Shown: positions 1 to 8,199 of the stretch, one piece after another
Position numbering within the stretch: position 1 is the stretch's first letter
How the letters are laid out: every line of letters begins with the position of its first letter
DNA from: Cocleimonas sp.
GTDB lineage: Bacteria; Pseudomonadota; Gammaproteobacteria; Thiotrichales; Thiotrichaceae
Reading direction: 5' to 3'
Length of the DNA: 40,432 nt
Assembly: GCA_021647365.1 (NCBI GenBank)
Contig: JAKIUW010000030.1
Coordinates: forward strand, 1 to 40,432
Made by a program: the position numbers and the translations under genes
Notes under the pieces: model-generated
What the model saw: only the letters and a program-made list of their open reading frames with translations
What the model was told of the DNA's origin: nothing
The model's database searches: none

Positions 1-428
1 GACAAGAACAACTATTAAAAAGTCTACAACAGGCCCGTTCACTTAACCGTGCACAACGCTCAAAAGTACTAGATGACAACGAAGTAACAGGCTCAGGCCG
101 TAAGCACATTTGTGCACGTATGCGTGGCAACTTGGAGCTAATTCCAATAGATGATGTTTACTACTTCCAAGCTGATCAAAAGTACGTAACCGTACGCCAC
201 AGCAAAGGTGAAGTAATCATCGAAGAATCGTTAAAGTCACTTGAGACAGACTTGTCAGACAAGTTTATCCGCATCCACCGCAACGCGTTAGTAGCAAAAA
301 GCCGTATCATGGGCTTAGCAAAAACAAATATCGGTCGTGTAAAAGTGAAGATAGATCGCATCGAAGACGAGCTAGAAGTTAGCCGTCGTCATGTGGCAGA
401 GATTCGTCGCTTTGTACGTAATCGTTAA
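1..428 (+). CDS. LytTR-family response regulator, C-terminal part (AlgR-like)
   Basis: The gene is cut by the left edge; the open frame runs from base 3 to the TAA at 426-428. What remains is a linker and a LytTR DNA-binding domain, recognisable from IPIDDVYYFQADQKYVTV and the following KFIRIHRNALV block, and ending in a basic RRFVRNR tail. In this family an N-terminal receiver domain, off-window here, is phosphorylated by a partner kinase, and the LytTR domain binds promoter DNA. The arrangement resembles AlgR of pseudomonads and its relatives, but the receiver is not visible, so the exact orthologue is not assigned. A repeat pair and a hairpin terminator follow the stop codon, so the gene probably ends its transcript. 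Confidence 0.85.
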   Translation, partial: QEQLLKSLQQARSLNRAQRSKVLDDNEVTGSGRKHICARMRGNLELIPIDDVYYFQADQKYVTVRHSKGEVIIEESLKSLETDLSDKFIRIHRNALVAKSRIMGLAKTNIGRVKVKIDRIEDELEVSRRHVAEIRRFVRNR

Positions 429-452
429 ACTTATTTAGTAAGTTTATTGAAA

Positions 453-497
453 GCACACCCCCCTAGTTTTACATCATGTAAAACTAGGGGGGTGTGC
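453..497. repeat. Dispersed repeat, inverted pair (CTAG subtype)
   Basis: This is a perfect inverted repeat with two 22-nt arms (453-474 and 476-497) around a single central C. Each arm reads GCACACCCCCCTAGTTTT plus ACAT, or its complement. It begins 25 nt after the stop of the LytTR gene and lies just before a separate T-tailed terminator. It belongs to the 15-locus family described in the findings. Confidence 0.95.
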
Positions 498-511
498 ATG
501 TAGTAATTTTG

Positions 512-540
512 AATAGCCCATTTGTTTGGGCTATTTTTTT
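512..540 (+). terminator. Rho-independent terminator after the LytTR gene
   Basis: A 9-bp stem AATAGCCCA/TGGGCTATT with a 6-nt loop is followed by a run of T. It lies 15 nt beyond the repeat pair, so the dispersed repeat is not the only hairpin here and may not be the terminator. Confidence 0.85.
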
Positions 541-623
541 GTCTGTATTTTGAGCAGATGTTTAAAAATATAATTAGCCGTAAACTGTTAATATCGACAT
601 AAAATGAAGTATGGTCTAAATAG

Positions 624-1202
624 ATGAAAGAAGAAGATAAAAGAGTTGCAGAAGAAATCTTAAATGTGAACTATGCAGGAGAATATGGTGCCTGTAATTT
701 ATATAAGTCACAGATATTTATTGCAAAAATATTTCATAAAGACTTGCTAGAAATGCTATTTCAAATAGAAAAAGATGAAATCTTGCATTGTAAAATTTTC
801 AAACATGAAATGAAAAAGTATAATATGGTTCCCTGCCGCTTGACTTGGATATGGGGTGTAGCAGGTCTTATGCTTGGGTTTGCGACGGCATTATTAGGAA
901 AAAGAGCACTCTTGTTAGGCGTAAGTGCTGCAGAAATTACAGCCCACCGGCACTTAGAATCACAAATACATTTTTTAAAAAATCGTGATAATGATTTATC
1001 TAAAGTAATTTTCGATGTGAATGTTCACGAAAAAAACCATTCAACACTTGCCGACGAACAGCTTGCTGAAAAAGGGTTATCCAATTTAGAAAAAATATTC
1101 CATGAAACCCTCTGTAAAATTTGTAATTTGACTATGTGGGTTGTCACGCGTGGCGAATCAAAAAAGCTTGATAAATTTTTAGAAAATAATATGAAAATAT
1201 GA
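624..1202 (+). CDS. COQ7-family di-iron hydroxylase
   Basis: This is a 192-residue protein of the COQ7/ferritin-like fold. In this family it hydroxylates demethoxyubiquinone in ubiquinone synthesis, at the membrane surface. The six expected di-iron ligands can be placed: E20 (in NYAGEYGA), E52 and H55 (EKDEILH), E104 (AEITAH), and E136 and H139 (HEKNH). Both ExxH motifs are intact and the spacing resembles characterised members. A hydrophobic stretch around residues 75-102 fits membrane association. The gene stands alone between a terminator and an ankyrin gene. It looks richer in A and T than its neighbours, with many AAA and ATA codons and no clear ribosome site, which could mean transfer or weak expression. 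Substrate identity is inferred from the family. Confidence 0.85.
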   Translation: MKEEDKRVAEEILNVNYAGEYGACNLYKSQIFIAKIFHKDLLEMLFQIEKDEILHCKIFKHEMKKYNMVPCRLTWIWGVAGLMLGFATALLGKRALLLGVSAAEITAHRHLESQIHFLKNRDNDLSKVIFDVNVHEKNHSTLADEQLAEKGLSNLEKIFHETLCKICNLTMWVVTRGESKKLDKFLENNMKI

Positions 1203-1301
1203 ATGAAGTTTTTATTAACTTATTTTATTCTTCATGCACTTCCTTTCTAAGGTGCTTATTTATCAATCAGTAAAAAATTCCCTAATGATCTGTTAGAATA
1301 G

Positions 1302-1320
1302 GAACAAATAATATTTGTTC
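1302..1320. promoter_or_regulatory. Inverted repeat next to the ankyrin-gene ribosome site
   Basis: GAACAAAT and ATTTGTTC are perfect 8-nt arms around AAT, ending 11 nt before the ATG at 1332. The likely ribosome site AGGGAA (1321-1326) directly abuts the right arm. It could be an operator or a translation-modulating hairpin; no regulator is identified. Confidence 0.4.
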
Positions 1321-1331
1321 AGGGAACGAAC

Positions 1332-2153
1332 ATGGCTAAAAATAGATTTTCATACTCACTAATACAGCGTATTTTTGTTTTATTACTTGTGACGACAAGC
1401 TTTGGAATTAGTACAATTGCTGAGTCTAAGCAGCAAGGTGTTTTCCTTGACGCGAAAGGGGATCCAATTCCTAACGATGTGCTACTTGCTTTATCATCTA
1501 GTTCAAAAAGTAAGTCTAAACATAGTAATAGCTCACAAAATAAACGCTCTGATAATAAGAAAGTTAAGAGCGCAGTAGTAAAAGCCAAAAAAGTAGTTCA
1601 AATCAATCCTGAATTGGAAGAAGAGTTATTCCATGCCTTAAAAGCTGGAAATACAGCGAGAGTGGATCAGTTGTTAAAATCTGGCGTCCGACCTACTTAC
1701 AAAAACTATAAAGGTGAAACGCCACTCGGTCTTGCCGTTTCTAGAGGTTGGGCATCTATGGTTATTCGTCTGTTAAAGAATGGTGCGGATATTAATGAAA
1801 AAGGAGCTCGTGGAGTTACTCTGCTACATACGGCTAGTTCGCGCGGGCTTACAGATGTTGCAAAAGTTTTGGTTAAGCATGGGTTGAATCCAGGTAAGCG
1901 AACAGATAAAAATTGGACACCTCTACATGTAGCAGCACGCTATGGTCATTGGCAACTTGTCCAATATTATGTACAAGCAGGGGTTGATCCTGATATACGA
2001 AATTCCGATGGTAAGACAGCACTAGGGTTGGCACGTCATCTACGTCATATGGGCGTGGTTAAAATCTTGTCACAAGTTACAACGGTTAGGTCGCTTGATA
2101 TAAGTAGAAAAAAATCAAGAAAGCGTAACAAGCGCAGAAAATCTAAAAAATAG
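1332..2153 (+). CDS. Secreted ankyrin-repeat protein
   Basis: The 273-residue product starts with a basic stretch and a hydrophobic segment (about residues 12-30), likely a signal peptide or anchor. A low-complexity Ser/Lys-rich linker follows (about 55-90), then about five ankyrin repeats (about 95-250) with typical TPLGLAV, TLLHTAS and TPLHVAAR motifs. It ends in a very basic tail (RKKSRKRNKRRKSKK). Ankyrin repeats are protein-binding scaffolds, so no enzymatic role is expected. A shorter protein of the same design is encoded at 22824-23492, so the genome carries at least two members. The start is supported by AGGGAA upstream and by the signal segment. The ligand is unknown. Confidence 0.85.
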   Translation: MAKNRFSYSLIQRIFVLLLVTTSFGISTIAESKQQGVFLDAKGDPIPNDVLLALSSSSKSKSKHSNSSQNKRSDNKKVKSAVVKAKKVVQINPELEEELFHALKAGNTARVDQLLKSGVRPTYKNYKGETPLGLAVSRGWASMVIRLLKNGADINEKGARGVTLLHTASSRGLTDVAKVLVKHGLNPGKRTDKNWTPLHVAARYGHWQLVQYYVQAGVDPDIRNSDGKTALGLARHLRHMGVVKILSQVTTVRSLDISRKKSRKRNKRRKSKK

Positions 2154-2183
2154 TAGCTTGTGTCTTTTAATGTCTGTGTTTGT

Positions 2184-2879
2184 TTAGCTCAAAATCAACA
2201 AAGCTAGCTCATCAAAAGCGCTATCATTTTGATTGTGTTGAATTGATACAATAGGACAAGAAACCATAGCTGATAAATCTTTATGATTATTCATATTGCT
2301 ATTAAATTTTGGGTTATCTTCATTCATAGAAACATCATTAAGCACAATTGCACTCAATACTAAGTCCCTTCGCTCAATCGCTTCTAGCGTGAGCAAGACT
2401 TGATTAATACAGCCCAGTCGGTCTTCAGCTACTAGTAGAATAGGTAGCTCCAATGCGCTTGCTAAATCAGCGTTAAGCCCATCAGTACATAGCGGAGAAT
2501 AAAAGCCACCCGCGCCTTCCACATATAAAAAATCATCTTTTACATTATCTGATTTAGTCATGTAAAAGTGGGGGGGTGTGCATTGATCTTTTAGTTCAGC
2601 AATTGATAGCGTGACTCCCTCAAGCGCCGCTGCTCTCACTGGAGAAATGGGATGACTAAATCGATTAGGGCAAACACTATCTAATTGATCTAATTGATTA
2701 GCAGCGCTTGCTAAAAGCCAAGCATCGGAACTTTCTTTATTATCTTTATCCCAACCTGATTCAATAGGTTTACGAGGAGTAACATTGATCCCGCTTTTAC
2801 ACAAAGCAGATATTAAATGTTGCCCAACCCACGTTTTACCCACATTGGTATCTGTGCCTGTGACAAATAAGCCTCTCAT
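2184..2879 (-). CDS. bioD: Dethiobiotin synthetase BioD with embedded repeat
   Basis: BioD is the ATP-dependent enzyme closing the ureido ring of dethiobiotin, the penultimate biotin step, in the cytosol. The 231-residue protein has the P-loop GTDTNVGKT at 8-16, the substrate lysine region RKPIESGW at 36-43, VEGAGGFYSPL at 120-130 and LGCINQ at 155-160. No other biotin gene is adjacent; bioD stands alone, divergent from ppx. Oddly, residues 100-107 (CTPPHFYM) are encoded exactly by a copy of the dispersed repeat (2559-2583) in frame, in the variable loop before the VEGAGG strand. The frame is intact, so the enzyme is probably functional. Confidence 0.93.
   Translation of the reverse strand: MRGLFVTGTDTNVGKTWVGQHLISALCKSGINVTPRKPIESGWDKDNKESSDAWLLASAANQLDQLDSVCPNRFSHPISPVRAAALEGVTLSIAELKDQCTPPHFYMTKSDNVKDDFLYVEGAGGFYSPLCTDGLNADLASALELPILLVAEDRLGCINQVLLTLEAIERRDLVLSAIVLNDVSMNEDNPKFNSNMNNHKDLSAMVSCPIVSIQHNQNDSAFDELALLILS
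2559..2583. repeat. Dispersed repeat, single unit inside bioD
   Basis: The unit reads CATGTAAAAGTGGGGGGG then TGTGCAT on the plus strand. It is the only copy in the window lying wholly within a coding region, and it keeps the bioD frame. Confidence 0.93.
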
Positions 2880-3027
2880 TACGCCATGCCGTTTTTGTAA
2901 AAATTCATGCTGCCATAGTGTTTGTTTGCTTTCAGTTAGTCAAAGAGTTTTTATAGAGATATTTTGCTTTCTCTAAATAGAGTTAGTTCATTGATTTGGT
3001 TGCTATTGCAGGTTAAGGTTAGCGCCC

Positions 3028-4536
3028 ATGAGTGAAATAGAAAGTGAAGAAAACGAAACTTATCCTGAAATAATTGCCGCTGTTGATCTTGGTTCCAATA
3101 GCTTCCATATGATTGTTGCTCGGGTTGATGAGCAAGGCAATATCTCCATGATTGATCAAATCAAAGAAATGGTTCGCCTGCGTGGTGGTTTGGATGCCAA
3201 TAACAATATGGATGAAGCCGTTGCGCAAAAAGCATTGGGCTGCTTGCAGCGTTTTGGTGATCGTATTCGTCACCTTCCTGAGGGTGCCGTGCGTGCTGCA
3301 GGTACAAATACATTACGCACCATGAAAGGTTCTGCAACCTTCTTACGCAAAGCCAATAAAGCCTTAGGGCATCACATAGAAATAATTCCTGGGCATGAAG
3401 AAGCTCGCCTTGTTTATCTTGGTGTATCTCACACGCTCTCAGATGACGAGGGAAAGCAACTCGTTATTGACATTGGCGGGGGCAGTACTGAATTTATCAT
3501 CGGTAAAAAGTTTGAGCCAAAAATATTGGAAAGTATCAATATAGGTTCAGTCAGTGTGACTAAGCGATTCTTTCCTGATGGTAATCTTGGTGCAGATAAA
3601 TGGCAATCAGCGGATACCGCTTTACGTTTAGAAATTATGCCAATTCAACGTGCATTTTCATCTAATAATTGGAAGCATGCGACCGGTTCATCAGGCTCAA
3701 TCAAAGCCACTCGCGCCATTATTTTGGAGCTAGGCTTGAGTCAGTTTGGGATTACACTTGAGAACCTTTATGTATTGCGGGATCGTTTAATTAACATTGG
3801 CAACATTGAAAAAATTGAGTTGCCAGGGCTAAAAGATGACCGAGCTCCTGTTTATGCCGGCGGTTTGGCAATACTAATCGCTATTTTTGAATCACTAAAA
3901 ATCGAGACAATGACTGTCTCAGACGGGGCTTTGCGCGAAGGTTTGCTCTACGATATGTTGGGTCGAATCCAACACGAAGACGTACGTGATCGCAGTGTGC
4001 AAGATCTAATCCAACGTTTTAATATTGATGTAATTCATGCTGAACGTGTTAAAAAAACAGTATTACATTGCTTTAAGCAAGTAAGAAAAGATTGGGGTAT
4101 TCGTAAAAAAAGAGGGCAAACACTGGCTTGGGCAGCAGATTTACACGAACTAGGCCTCAGCATTACTCACGATAAACACCACTTACAAGGCTCGCACATT
4201 CTTGCACATGCAGATATTCCGGGTTTTGCACGCCGCAGGCAACACTGGTTGGCGGTGCTGGTAAACACCCACCGAAAGAAGCTTGACCCTGATGTTTTTG
4301 AAACATTTAATGAAGATGAGCGTCAAGACATTCGTTATCTTAGTATTTTATTGCGCCTTGCCGTATTGCTACATCGCTCAAGACTAGATGATGATATTTT
4401 GCCAGAAGTAGAAGCCAGCACCGATAGTTTGCATATACGTATTGCTGACGAGATCAAAAACAATGCTTTGTTAGAAGCGGACTTACTACAAGAAAAAGAA
4501 TGGCTGAATAAAGTAGGTTTTAAGTTGTATTTTTAG
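3028..4536 (+). CDS. ppx: Exopolyphosphatase / guanosine pentaphosphatase (Ppx/GppA family)
   Basis: The 502-residue protein belongs to the ASKHA-fold Ppx/GppA family, which degrades inorganic polyphosphate to phosphate or hydrolyses pppGpp. It shows the phosphate 1 motif AAVDLGSNSFHM (about 18-29), the phosphate 2 motif VIDIGGGSTEF (about 147-157) and a C-terminal HD-like helical region (from about 315) as in E. coli Ppx. A length near 500 residues fits the two-domain enzymes. No polyphosphate kinase gene lies next to it. A pit/DUF47 phosphate uptake pair occurs about 20 kb away but is not linked. Ppx and GppA cannot be separated reliably by eye, so the symbol is the family default. Confidence 0.9.
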   Translation: MSEIESEENETYPEIIAAVDLGSNSFHMIVARVDEQGNISMIDQIKEMVRLRGGLDANNNMDEAVAQKALGCLQRFGDRIRHLPEGAVRAAGTNTLRTMKGSATFLRKANKALGHHIEIIPGHEEARLVYLGVSHTLSDDEGKQLVIDIGGGSTEFIIGKKFEPKILESINIGSVSVTKRFFPDGNLGADKWQSADTALRLEIMPIQRAFSSNNWKHATGSSGSIKATRAIILELGLSQFGITLENLYVLRDRLINIGNIEKIELPGLKDDRAPVYAGGLAILIAIFESLKIETMTVSDGALREGLLYDMLGRIQHEDVRDRSVQDLIQRFNIDVIHAERVKKTVLHCFKQVRKDWGIRKKRGQTLAWAADLHELGLSITHDKHHLQGSHILAHADIPGFARRRQHWLAVLVNTHRKKLDPDVFETFNEDERQDIRYLSILLRLAVLLHRSRLDDDILPEVEASTDSLHIRIADEIKNNALLEADLLQEKEWLNKVGFKLYF

Positions 4537-4558
4537 CCTTAAAAGAAAACGTAGTTTA

Positions 4559-4577
4559 CCCTGAGCTTGTCGAAGGG
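4559..4577. repeat. CTGAGCTTGTCGAAG repeat
   Basis: CCCTGAGCTTGTCGAAGGG is a partly palindromic motif with CCCT/AGGG-type ends. It directly abuts a unit of the main dispersed repeat. The same CTGAGCTTGTCGAAG core occurs in the same relation to another unit at 32367-32381. Confidence 0.75.
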
Positions 4578-4608
4578 AAGCACACCCCCCTACTTTTACA
4601 TGATGTTT
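4578..4608. repeat. Dispersed repeat, single unit (C-run form)
   Basis: The unit reads AAGCACACCCCCCTAC then TTTTACATGATGTTT. The CTAC core is intermediate between the CTAG and CCAC subtypes. It starts 42 nt after the ppx stop and lies between two co-directional genes. Confidence 0.92.
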
Positions 4609-4694
4609 GCCATTAATCGTTTAGAATCCCCTCCTATCCCCCTTTGCCCACAATCTAGGTCGTAATTGATTAAAATTTAAACAATTATAAAATA

Positions 4695-5759
4695 ATGAGC
4701 AGTTCCAAAATGAAAAAAATAGCAATAGTCATTGCTGATCTTGACTTGGGAGGGGGGCAACGAGTTGCCATCAACCTAGCCAACGCGCTCGCTAAAAATA
4801 ATGAAGTTAGTATTGTTATTTTTCAGGATGATGATATTCACTATAAAGCACCCGGTAAACTTGTTCACTTAGAGTGCCCACAAAAGAAAAGTGTTTTGGG
4901 TAAAGTTTTTAATGTTTTTAAACGTGCTTATAAATTGCGTAAGCTTATTAAAAAAGAAAAGTTTGATCATGTTTATGGCTTTATGGAAACAGCAAATTTC
5001 CCGACGGCAATGGTCTTCCCAAATGCTGCGCTCTCAGTACACTGTAATCCGAGAGAGCTTAGTTTTTTTGAATCAACATTGGTTAAGCTTACCTATTCAC
5101 GCGTAAGAAATATCATTGCAGTATCAGAAGATGTTGCCAGTATTTTACGTAGTGATTATGGTTTAAAAAATGTGTCGCGTATTTATAACCCCGTTGATGT
5201 AGACGATATTGTCGCGCAAGTTGATGCGCCTTATCAGCATCCTAAGCCTTATATTGTTGCCTTGGGCCGCTTTCATGAAGTTAAGCGCTACGATCTTCTA
5301 ATTAATGCTTTTGCAAGTAGTAAAATGAAGCAAGATTGTGATCTTGTGATTGTTGGTGATGGTGAGTTACGTAGTGAACTTGAAGCACAGGTTGCTGAGC
5401 TAAAACTGCAAGATAGTGTTCATTTTGTAGGTACGCAAAGCAATCCATTTCCTTATTTGGGAGGTGCTAAATTCATAACACTGAGTAGTCGAACGGAAGC
5501 CTTTCCGATGGTATTGATTGAAGCGCTGGCGTTACAGTGCCCCATAGTAGCGACAGATTGCCCAACAGGGCCGCGGGAGATAGTGGAAGAAGGTGTAAAT
5601 GGTTTACTGGTTGTAAATGAAAACACCGAGGCCTTTAGCAAGGCGATTGACCAGTTATTTTATGATGATGCGTTGCATGCGAAGCTCAAGAAAAATGCAA
5701 TTGCATCAATCGAACACTTATCTGGTGAGGCTATTGCCAAAGAATGGTTGGCGCTTTAA
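4695..5759 (+). CDS. Family 4 glycosyltransferase
   Basis: The 354-residue protein has a GT-B fold of the GT4 type. An N-terminal Rossmann domain opens with a glycine-rich DLGGGQRVAINLA loop. The C-terminal domain contains PYIVALGRFHEVKRYDLLI and the donor-binding E-x7-E motif E268-E276 (EAFPMVLIE). Such enzymes move a sugar from a nucleotide donor, usually in surface polysaccharide or lipopolysaccharide building on the cytoplasmic face. The acceptor and sugar cannot be read from sequence. The gene is not in a polysaccharide cluster. The start could also be the ATG at 4710 (MKKIAIV); neither has a strong ribosome site. Confidence 0.87.
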   Translation: MSSSKMKKIAIVIADLDLGGGQRVAINLANALAKNNEVSIVIFQDDDIHYKAPGKLVHLECPQKKSVLGKVFNVFKRAYKLRKLIKKEKFDHVYGFMETANFPTAMVFPNAALSVHCNPRELSFFESTLVKLTYSRVRNIIAVSEDVASILRSDYGLKNVSRIYNPVDVDDIVAQVDAPYQHPKPYIVALGRFHEVKRYDLLINAFASSKMKQDCDLVIVGDGELRSELEAQVAELKLQDSVHFVGTQSNPFPYLGGAKFITLSSRTEAFPMVLIEALALQCPIVATDCPTGPREIVEEGVNGLLVVNENTEAFSKAIDQLFYDDALHAKLKKNAIASIEHLSGEAIAKEWLAL

Positions 5760-5817
5760 AAGTTCACGCATTAACCTCTAATTTTATGATACATTTAAGG
5801 ATAAAATAGGAGTAACT

Positions 5818-6597
5818 ATGCAGCGTTTAATCAAACCCACACTTATCAGCTTGCTTGCGATATTTGCGCTTAGCTTTTCGAGTATTTGCTTGGCAACAGA
5901 TCGCGAAAAAGAAAAGCGCTGGGCTTCTCAAATTGTAGATTCATTGCTTGATGGAGAAGCGGTTTACCTCAATGATGGGCAGGCAGATTTCCTTGCCATT
6001 GAAACGCGTGCAGATGACCCCAAGAATATTGGCGTAATTGTTATTCACGGCATTGGTATTCACCCTGATTGGGAGGCTGTTATTCAGCCCCTACGTGTAC
6101 AATTAGCCGCAGATGGCTGGAATACGTTGTCATTACAAATGCCCATTCTTGGTAATGATGCAACAAGTAAAGATTACGAGCCATTAATGAAAGAAGTTCC
6201 TGCACGTATCGATGCAGGTATTCGCCAATTAACAAAAGCAGGTTCAAAGAAAGTTGTGCTTGTGGCGCACAGCATGGGATCTCGTATGGCTAACTATTAC
6301 TTAGCCCATAAAAAAATCTATCGTGAAGCACAAACAGAAACCCCCATTATTGGTTACGTTGGTATCGGCATGAATGTGGGTAATGAAGATTATCTAAGTA
6401 AAATAAAAATACCGATATTGGATTTATTTGGTGAGAAGGATTTACCAAGTGTATTGGCTTCTGCTCCTCAGCGTGCGAAAGCAGCGAAACAAAATAAGAA
6501 GTACAGCCAACAAAAGGTGATAGGCGCAAGCCACTTTTTTGAAGATAAAGATGATGAGTTGGTAGAAGCTGTTAAAAAAGCATTGAAGGGTTTTTAA
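5818..6597 (+). CDS. DUF3530-family alpha/beta-hydrolase-like protein, exported
   Basis: The 259-residue product has a signal peptide (about 1-26, ending SSICLA). The alpha/beta-hydrolase core includes GVIVIHGIG (72-80), the family-typical HPDWEAVIQPLR segment (82-93) and the nucleophile elbow AHSMGS with S152. D208 (LFGEKD) and H239 (GASHFF) are placed to complete a Ser-Asp-His triad. It is therefore probably a periplasmic hydrolase; the substrate is unknown. AGGAGT at 5807-5812 supports the start. The stop codon directly abuts a dispersed-repeat unit and is followed by a shared hairpin terminator with the convergent DsrE2 gene. Confidence 0.85.
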   Translation: MQRLIKPTLISLLAIFALSFSSICLATDREKEKRWASQIVDSLLDGEAVYLNDGQADFLAIETRADDPKNIGVIVIHGIGIHPDWEAVIQPLRVQLAADGWNTLSLQMPILGNDATSKDYEPLMKEVPARIDAGIRQLTKAGSKKVVLVAHSMGSRMANYYLAHKKIYREAQTETPIIGYVGIGMNVGNEDYLSKIKIPILDLFGEKDLPSVLASAPQRAKAAKQNKKYSQQKVIGASHFFEDKDDELVEAVKKALKGF

Positions 6598-6622
6598 AAG
6601 CACACCCCCCACTTTTACATGG
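6598..6622. repeat. Dispersed repeat, single unit (C-run form)
   Basis: The unit begins at the base after the DUF3530 stop codon and reads AAGCACACCCCCCACTTTTA then CATGG. It lies in a convergent gene gap, beside a separate terminator. Confidence 0.93.
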
Positions 6623-6627
6623 TGCAT

Positions 6628-6659
6628 AAAAAAAGCCGATATAAATATCGGCTTTTTTT
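6628..6659. terminator. Bidirectional hairpin terminator
   Basis: The stem AAGCCGATA/TATCGGCTT has a short loop, an A-run on the left and a T-run on the right, so it can end transcripts from both convergent genes. Confidence 0.85.
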
Positions 6660-6676
6660 ATTTTATTGCGTTTGAA

Positions 6677-7189
6677 TTATATATACAAACAAATATCTGA
6701 CTCACCTGCAAACTCAAAGAATGTTGCCGCACCAACGTAATCAATATCGTCGATGAAGTCTCTTTCAGAATTAAATCCAAATAACTCAACAGTCATCTGA
6801 CAAGCAAGGAAACGAACTTCTGCTTCTTGACATAGTTCGCGTAGCTCAGCGATTGTAGCAACACCATTGTTAGCAATTGTCTTCTTCATTAAAGTCGTTG
6901 CAATGGCTTCATAACCTGGAACGTTAGACTGTATGATGTTTGGGATATTCCAGTTAATTTCTCTGAACCAAGTAGGTCCCATAGGCATCTTCATTGGCAT
7001 ACCAGGATTTCCAAGAGGGCTAATTTGTAGATCACTTACGTCTTTTTTCAACAACTGTAAACCATAAAAAGTACAGAATACCTCTACGTCATAACCTAAC
7101 GCTGCAGCTGTAGATGCTAGAATAAAAGGAGGATATGCCCAATCGAGCGTGCCTTTAGTTGCAATAATCGCAAGTTTTTTCGTTTCCAT
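6677..7189 (-). CDS. DsrE2-type DsrE/F-like sulfur-relay protein
   Basis: The 170-residue protein belongs to the DsrE/DsrF-like group with the longer DsrE2 architecture. It opens KLAIIATKGTLDWAYPPFILA and has Cys39 in EVFCTFYGL and Cys131 in RFLACQMTVELFGF. Internal Met/Pro-rich MPMKMPMGP is typical of the group. DsrE2 proteins are linked with persulfide transfer alongside rhodanese and TusA, often in sulfur oxidisers; no such partner is adjacent here. AGAGG before the ATG supports the start. A box TGAGTACTCCCAAGGG lies about 50 nt upstream and resembles boxes upstream of the DsrC/TusE-like and DUF1127 genes. Its role is inferred from the family. Confidence 0.85.
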   Translation of the reverse strand: METKKLAIIATKGTLDWAYPPFILASTAAALGYDVEVFCTFYGLQLLKKDVSDLQISPLGNPGMPMKMPMGPTWFREINWNIPNIIQSNVPGYEAIATTLMKKTIANNGVATIAELRELCQEAEVRFLACQMTVELFGFNSERDFIDDIDYVGAATFFEFAGESDICLYI

Positions 7190-7238
7190 GTGTAACCTCT
7201 TAAGTTGTTAGTCAGACTGCGGGGTCAGTCATATTCCC

Positions 7239-7254
7239 TGAGTACTCCCAAGGG
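7239..7254. promoter_or_regulatory. Shared upstream box, copy 1
   Basis: TGAGTACTCCCAAGGG lies 50 nt upstream of the DsrE2 start. It aligns with boxes at 27352 and 28982 (consensus TGWGTACYCCC followed by an A-rich spacer and GG). It may be a binding site for a response regulator; this is an inference from three copies. Confidence 0.35.
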
Positions 7255-7404
7255 AAAGTGCCTCCGAGTATAACAGAGAATGGTAATATACTGAAATATT
7301 AGTTTATAATAATATTATACAAAGCTGAAATACAATTAATATCTTTATAGGTTTTCTTTATCAAAAAGGAGCTTTATTATCAGCCTTAAAATGATTACGA
7401 TTTG

Positions 7405-7420
7405 ATCTATTGAAATAGAT
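7405..7420. promoter_or_regulatory. Palindrome upstream of rsmE
   Basis: ATCTATT and AATAGAT are perfect 7-nt arms around GA, ending 23 nt before the rsmE start. It could be an operator. The rest of the 254-bp divergent gap is AT-rich and shows only the box at 7239 and a GACTG/CAGTC inverted repeat near 7214-7229. Confidence 0.3.
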
Positions 7421-7443
7421 GCTATTAAAAGGCACAAAGGTTT

Positions 7444-8178
7444 ATGAAAACATCACGATTTTTCCAACAATGTGACATGTGTATTGGTGAAGAGCTAGCC
7501 TTATCTGCAGAAAATCACCGTCATGCGATACAGGTTTTACGTTTAAAGAATAATCAAAATTTGATTATTTTTAACGGCGTTGGTGGGGAGTACCAAGCAA
7601 AACTTATCTTGGCAGACAAACGAAAGTCGCGTGTTTTAATAGAAAGCTTTGACTCCATAGCACGCGAATCACCACTCATCATCACCTTGGTATTAGCAAC
7701 AATAAAACCAGATAAAATGGACTTTGCTATCCAAAAAGCGGTTGAATTAGGCGTCACAAAGATTCAGCCTGTGTATACAAAACGTAGTGTTATTAAGATA
7801 AAAGAAAACCGACTTGAAAAGAAAATACATCACTGGCAGGGTGTGATTATTGCAGCGTGCGAACAGTCTGGGCGAACGGCTATTCCTGAATTGCATGAGC
7901 CAATAAATTTGGATCAATTCTTATATAGTGTGTCAGGAGAAATGTGTATAGCAATGCTGCCAGGAGATCATCCTAAAATTAATACCTTAAAAGATATTGA
8001 GGGGAAACAGGGCGTGATGTTGTTGGTTGGTCCAGAAGGTGGTTTTACCAATGAAGAAGAGCAAATAATGATGGAGAAAGGAGTTGCTCCAATCAGTTTT
8101 GGTAGTCGAATTTTAAGAGCAGAAACCGCAGTTGTCGCTGGGCTTACTGCTTGTCAACAACGCTGGGGCGACTTGTAG
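7444..8178 (+). CDS. rsmE: 16S rRNA (uracil-1498-N3) methyltransferase RsmE
   Basis: RsmE methylates N3 of U1498 in helix 44 of 16S rRNA, using S-adenosylmethionine. The 244-residue protein has an N-terminal PUA-like RNA-binding domain (HRHAIQVLRLKNN, about 26-38) and a C-terminal SPOUT knot with the cofactor-binding motifs LLVGPEGGF and SFGSRILRAETAV. AAAGG three bases before the ATG is a tight but plausible ribosome site. It is often next to gshB or other housekeeping genes in related bacteria, but here stands alone facing the FHA gene. Confidence 0.95.
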   Translation: MKTSRFFQQCDMCIGEELALSAENHRHAIQVLRLKNNQNLIIFNGVGGEYQAKLILADKRKSRVLIESFDSIARESPLIITLVLATIKPDKMDFAIQKAVELGVTKIQPVYTKRSVIKIKENRLEKKIHHWQGVIIAACEQSGRTAIPELHEPINLDQFLYSVSGEMCIAMLPGDHPKINTLKDIEGKQGVMLLVGPEGGFTNEEEQIMMEKGVAPISFGSRILRAETAVVAGLTACQQRWGDL

Positions 8179-8199
8179 CTACCCAGCTATAGGTGGCTA
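8176..8199. terminator. Possible hairpin overlapping two convergent stop codons
   Basis: TAGCTACC and GGTGGCTA form an 8-bp stem with one G-T pair and an 8-nt loop. The arms contain the stop codons of rsmE and of the FHA gene. There is no T-run, so a terminator role is uncertain. Confidence 0.35.
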
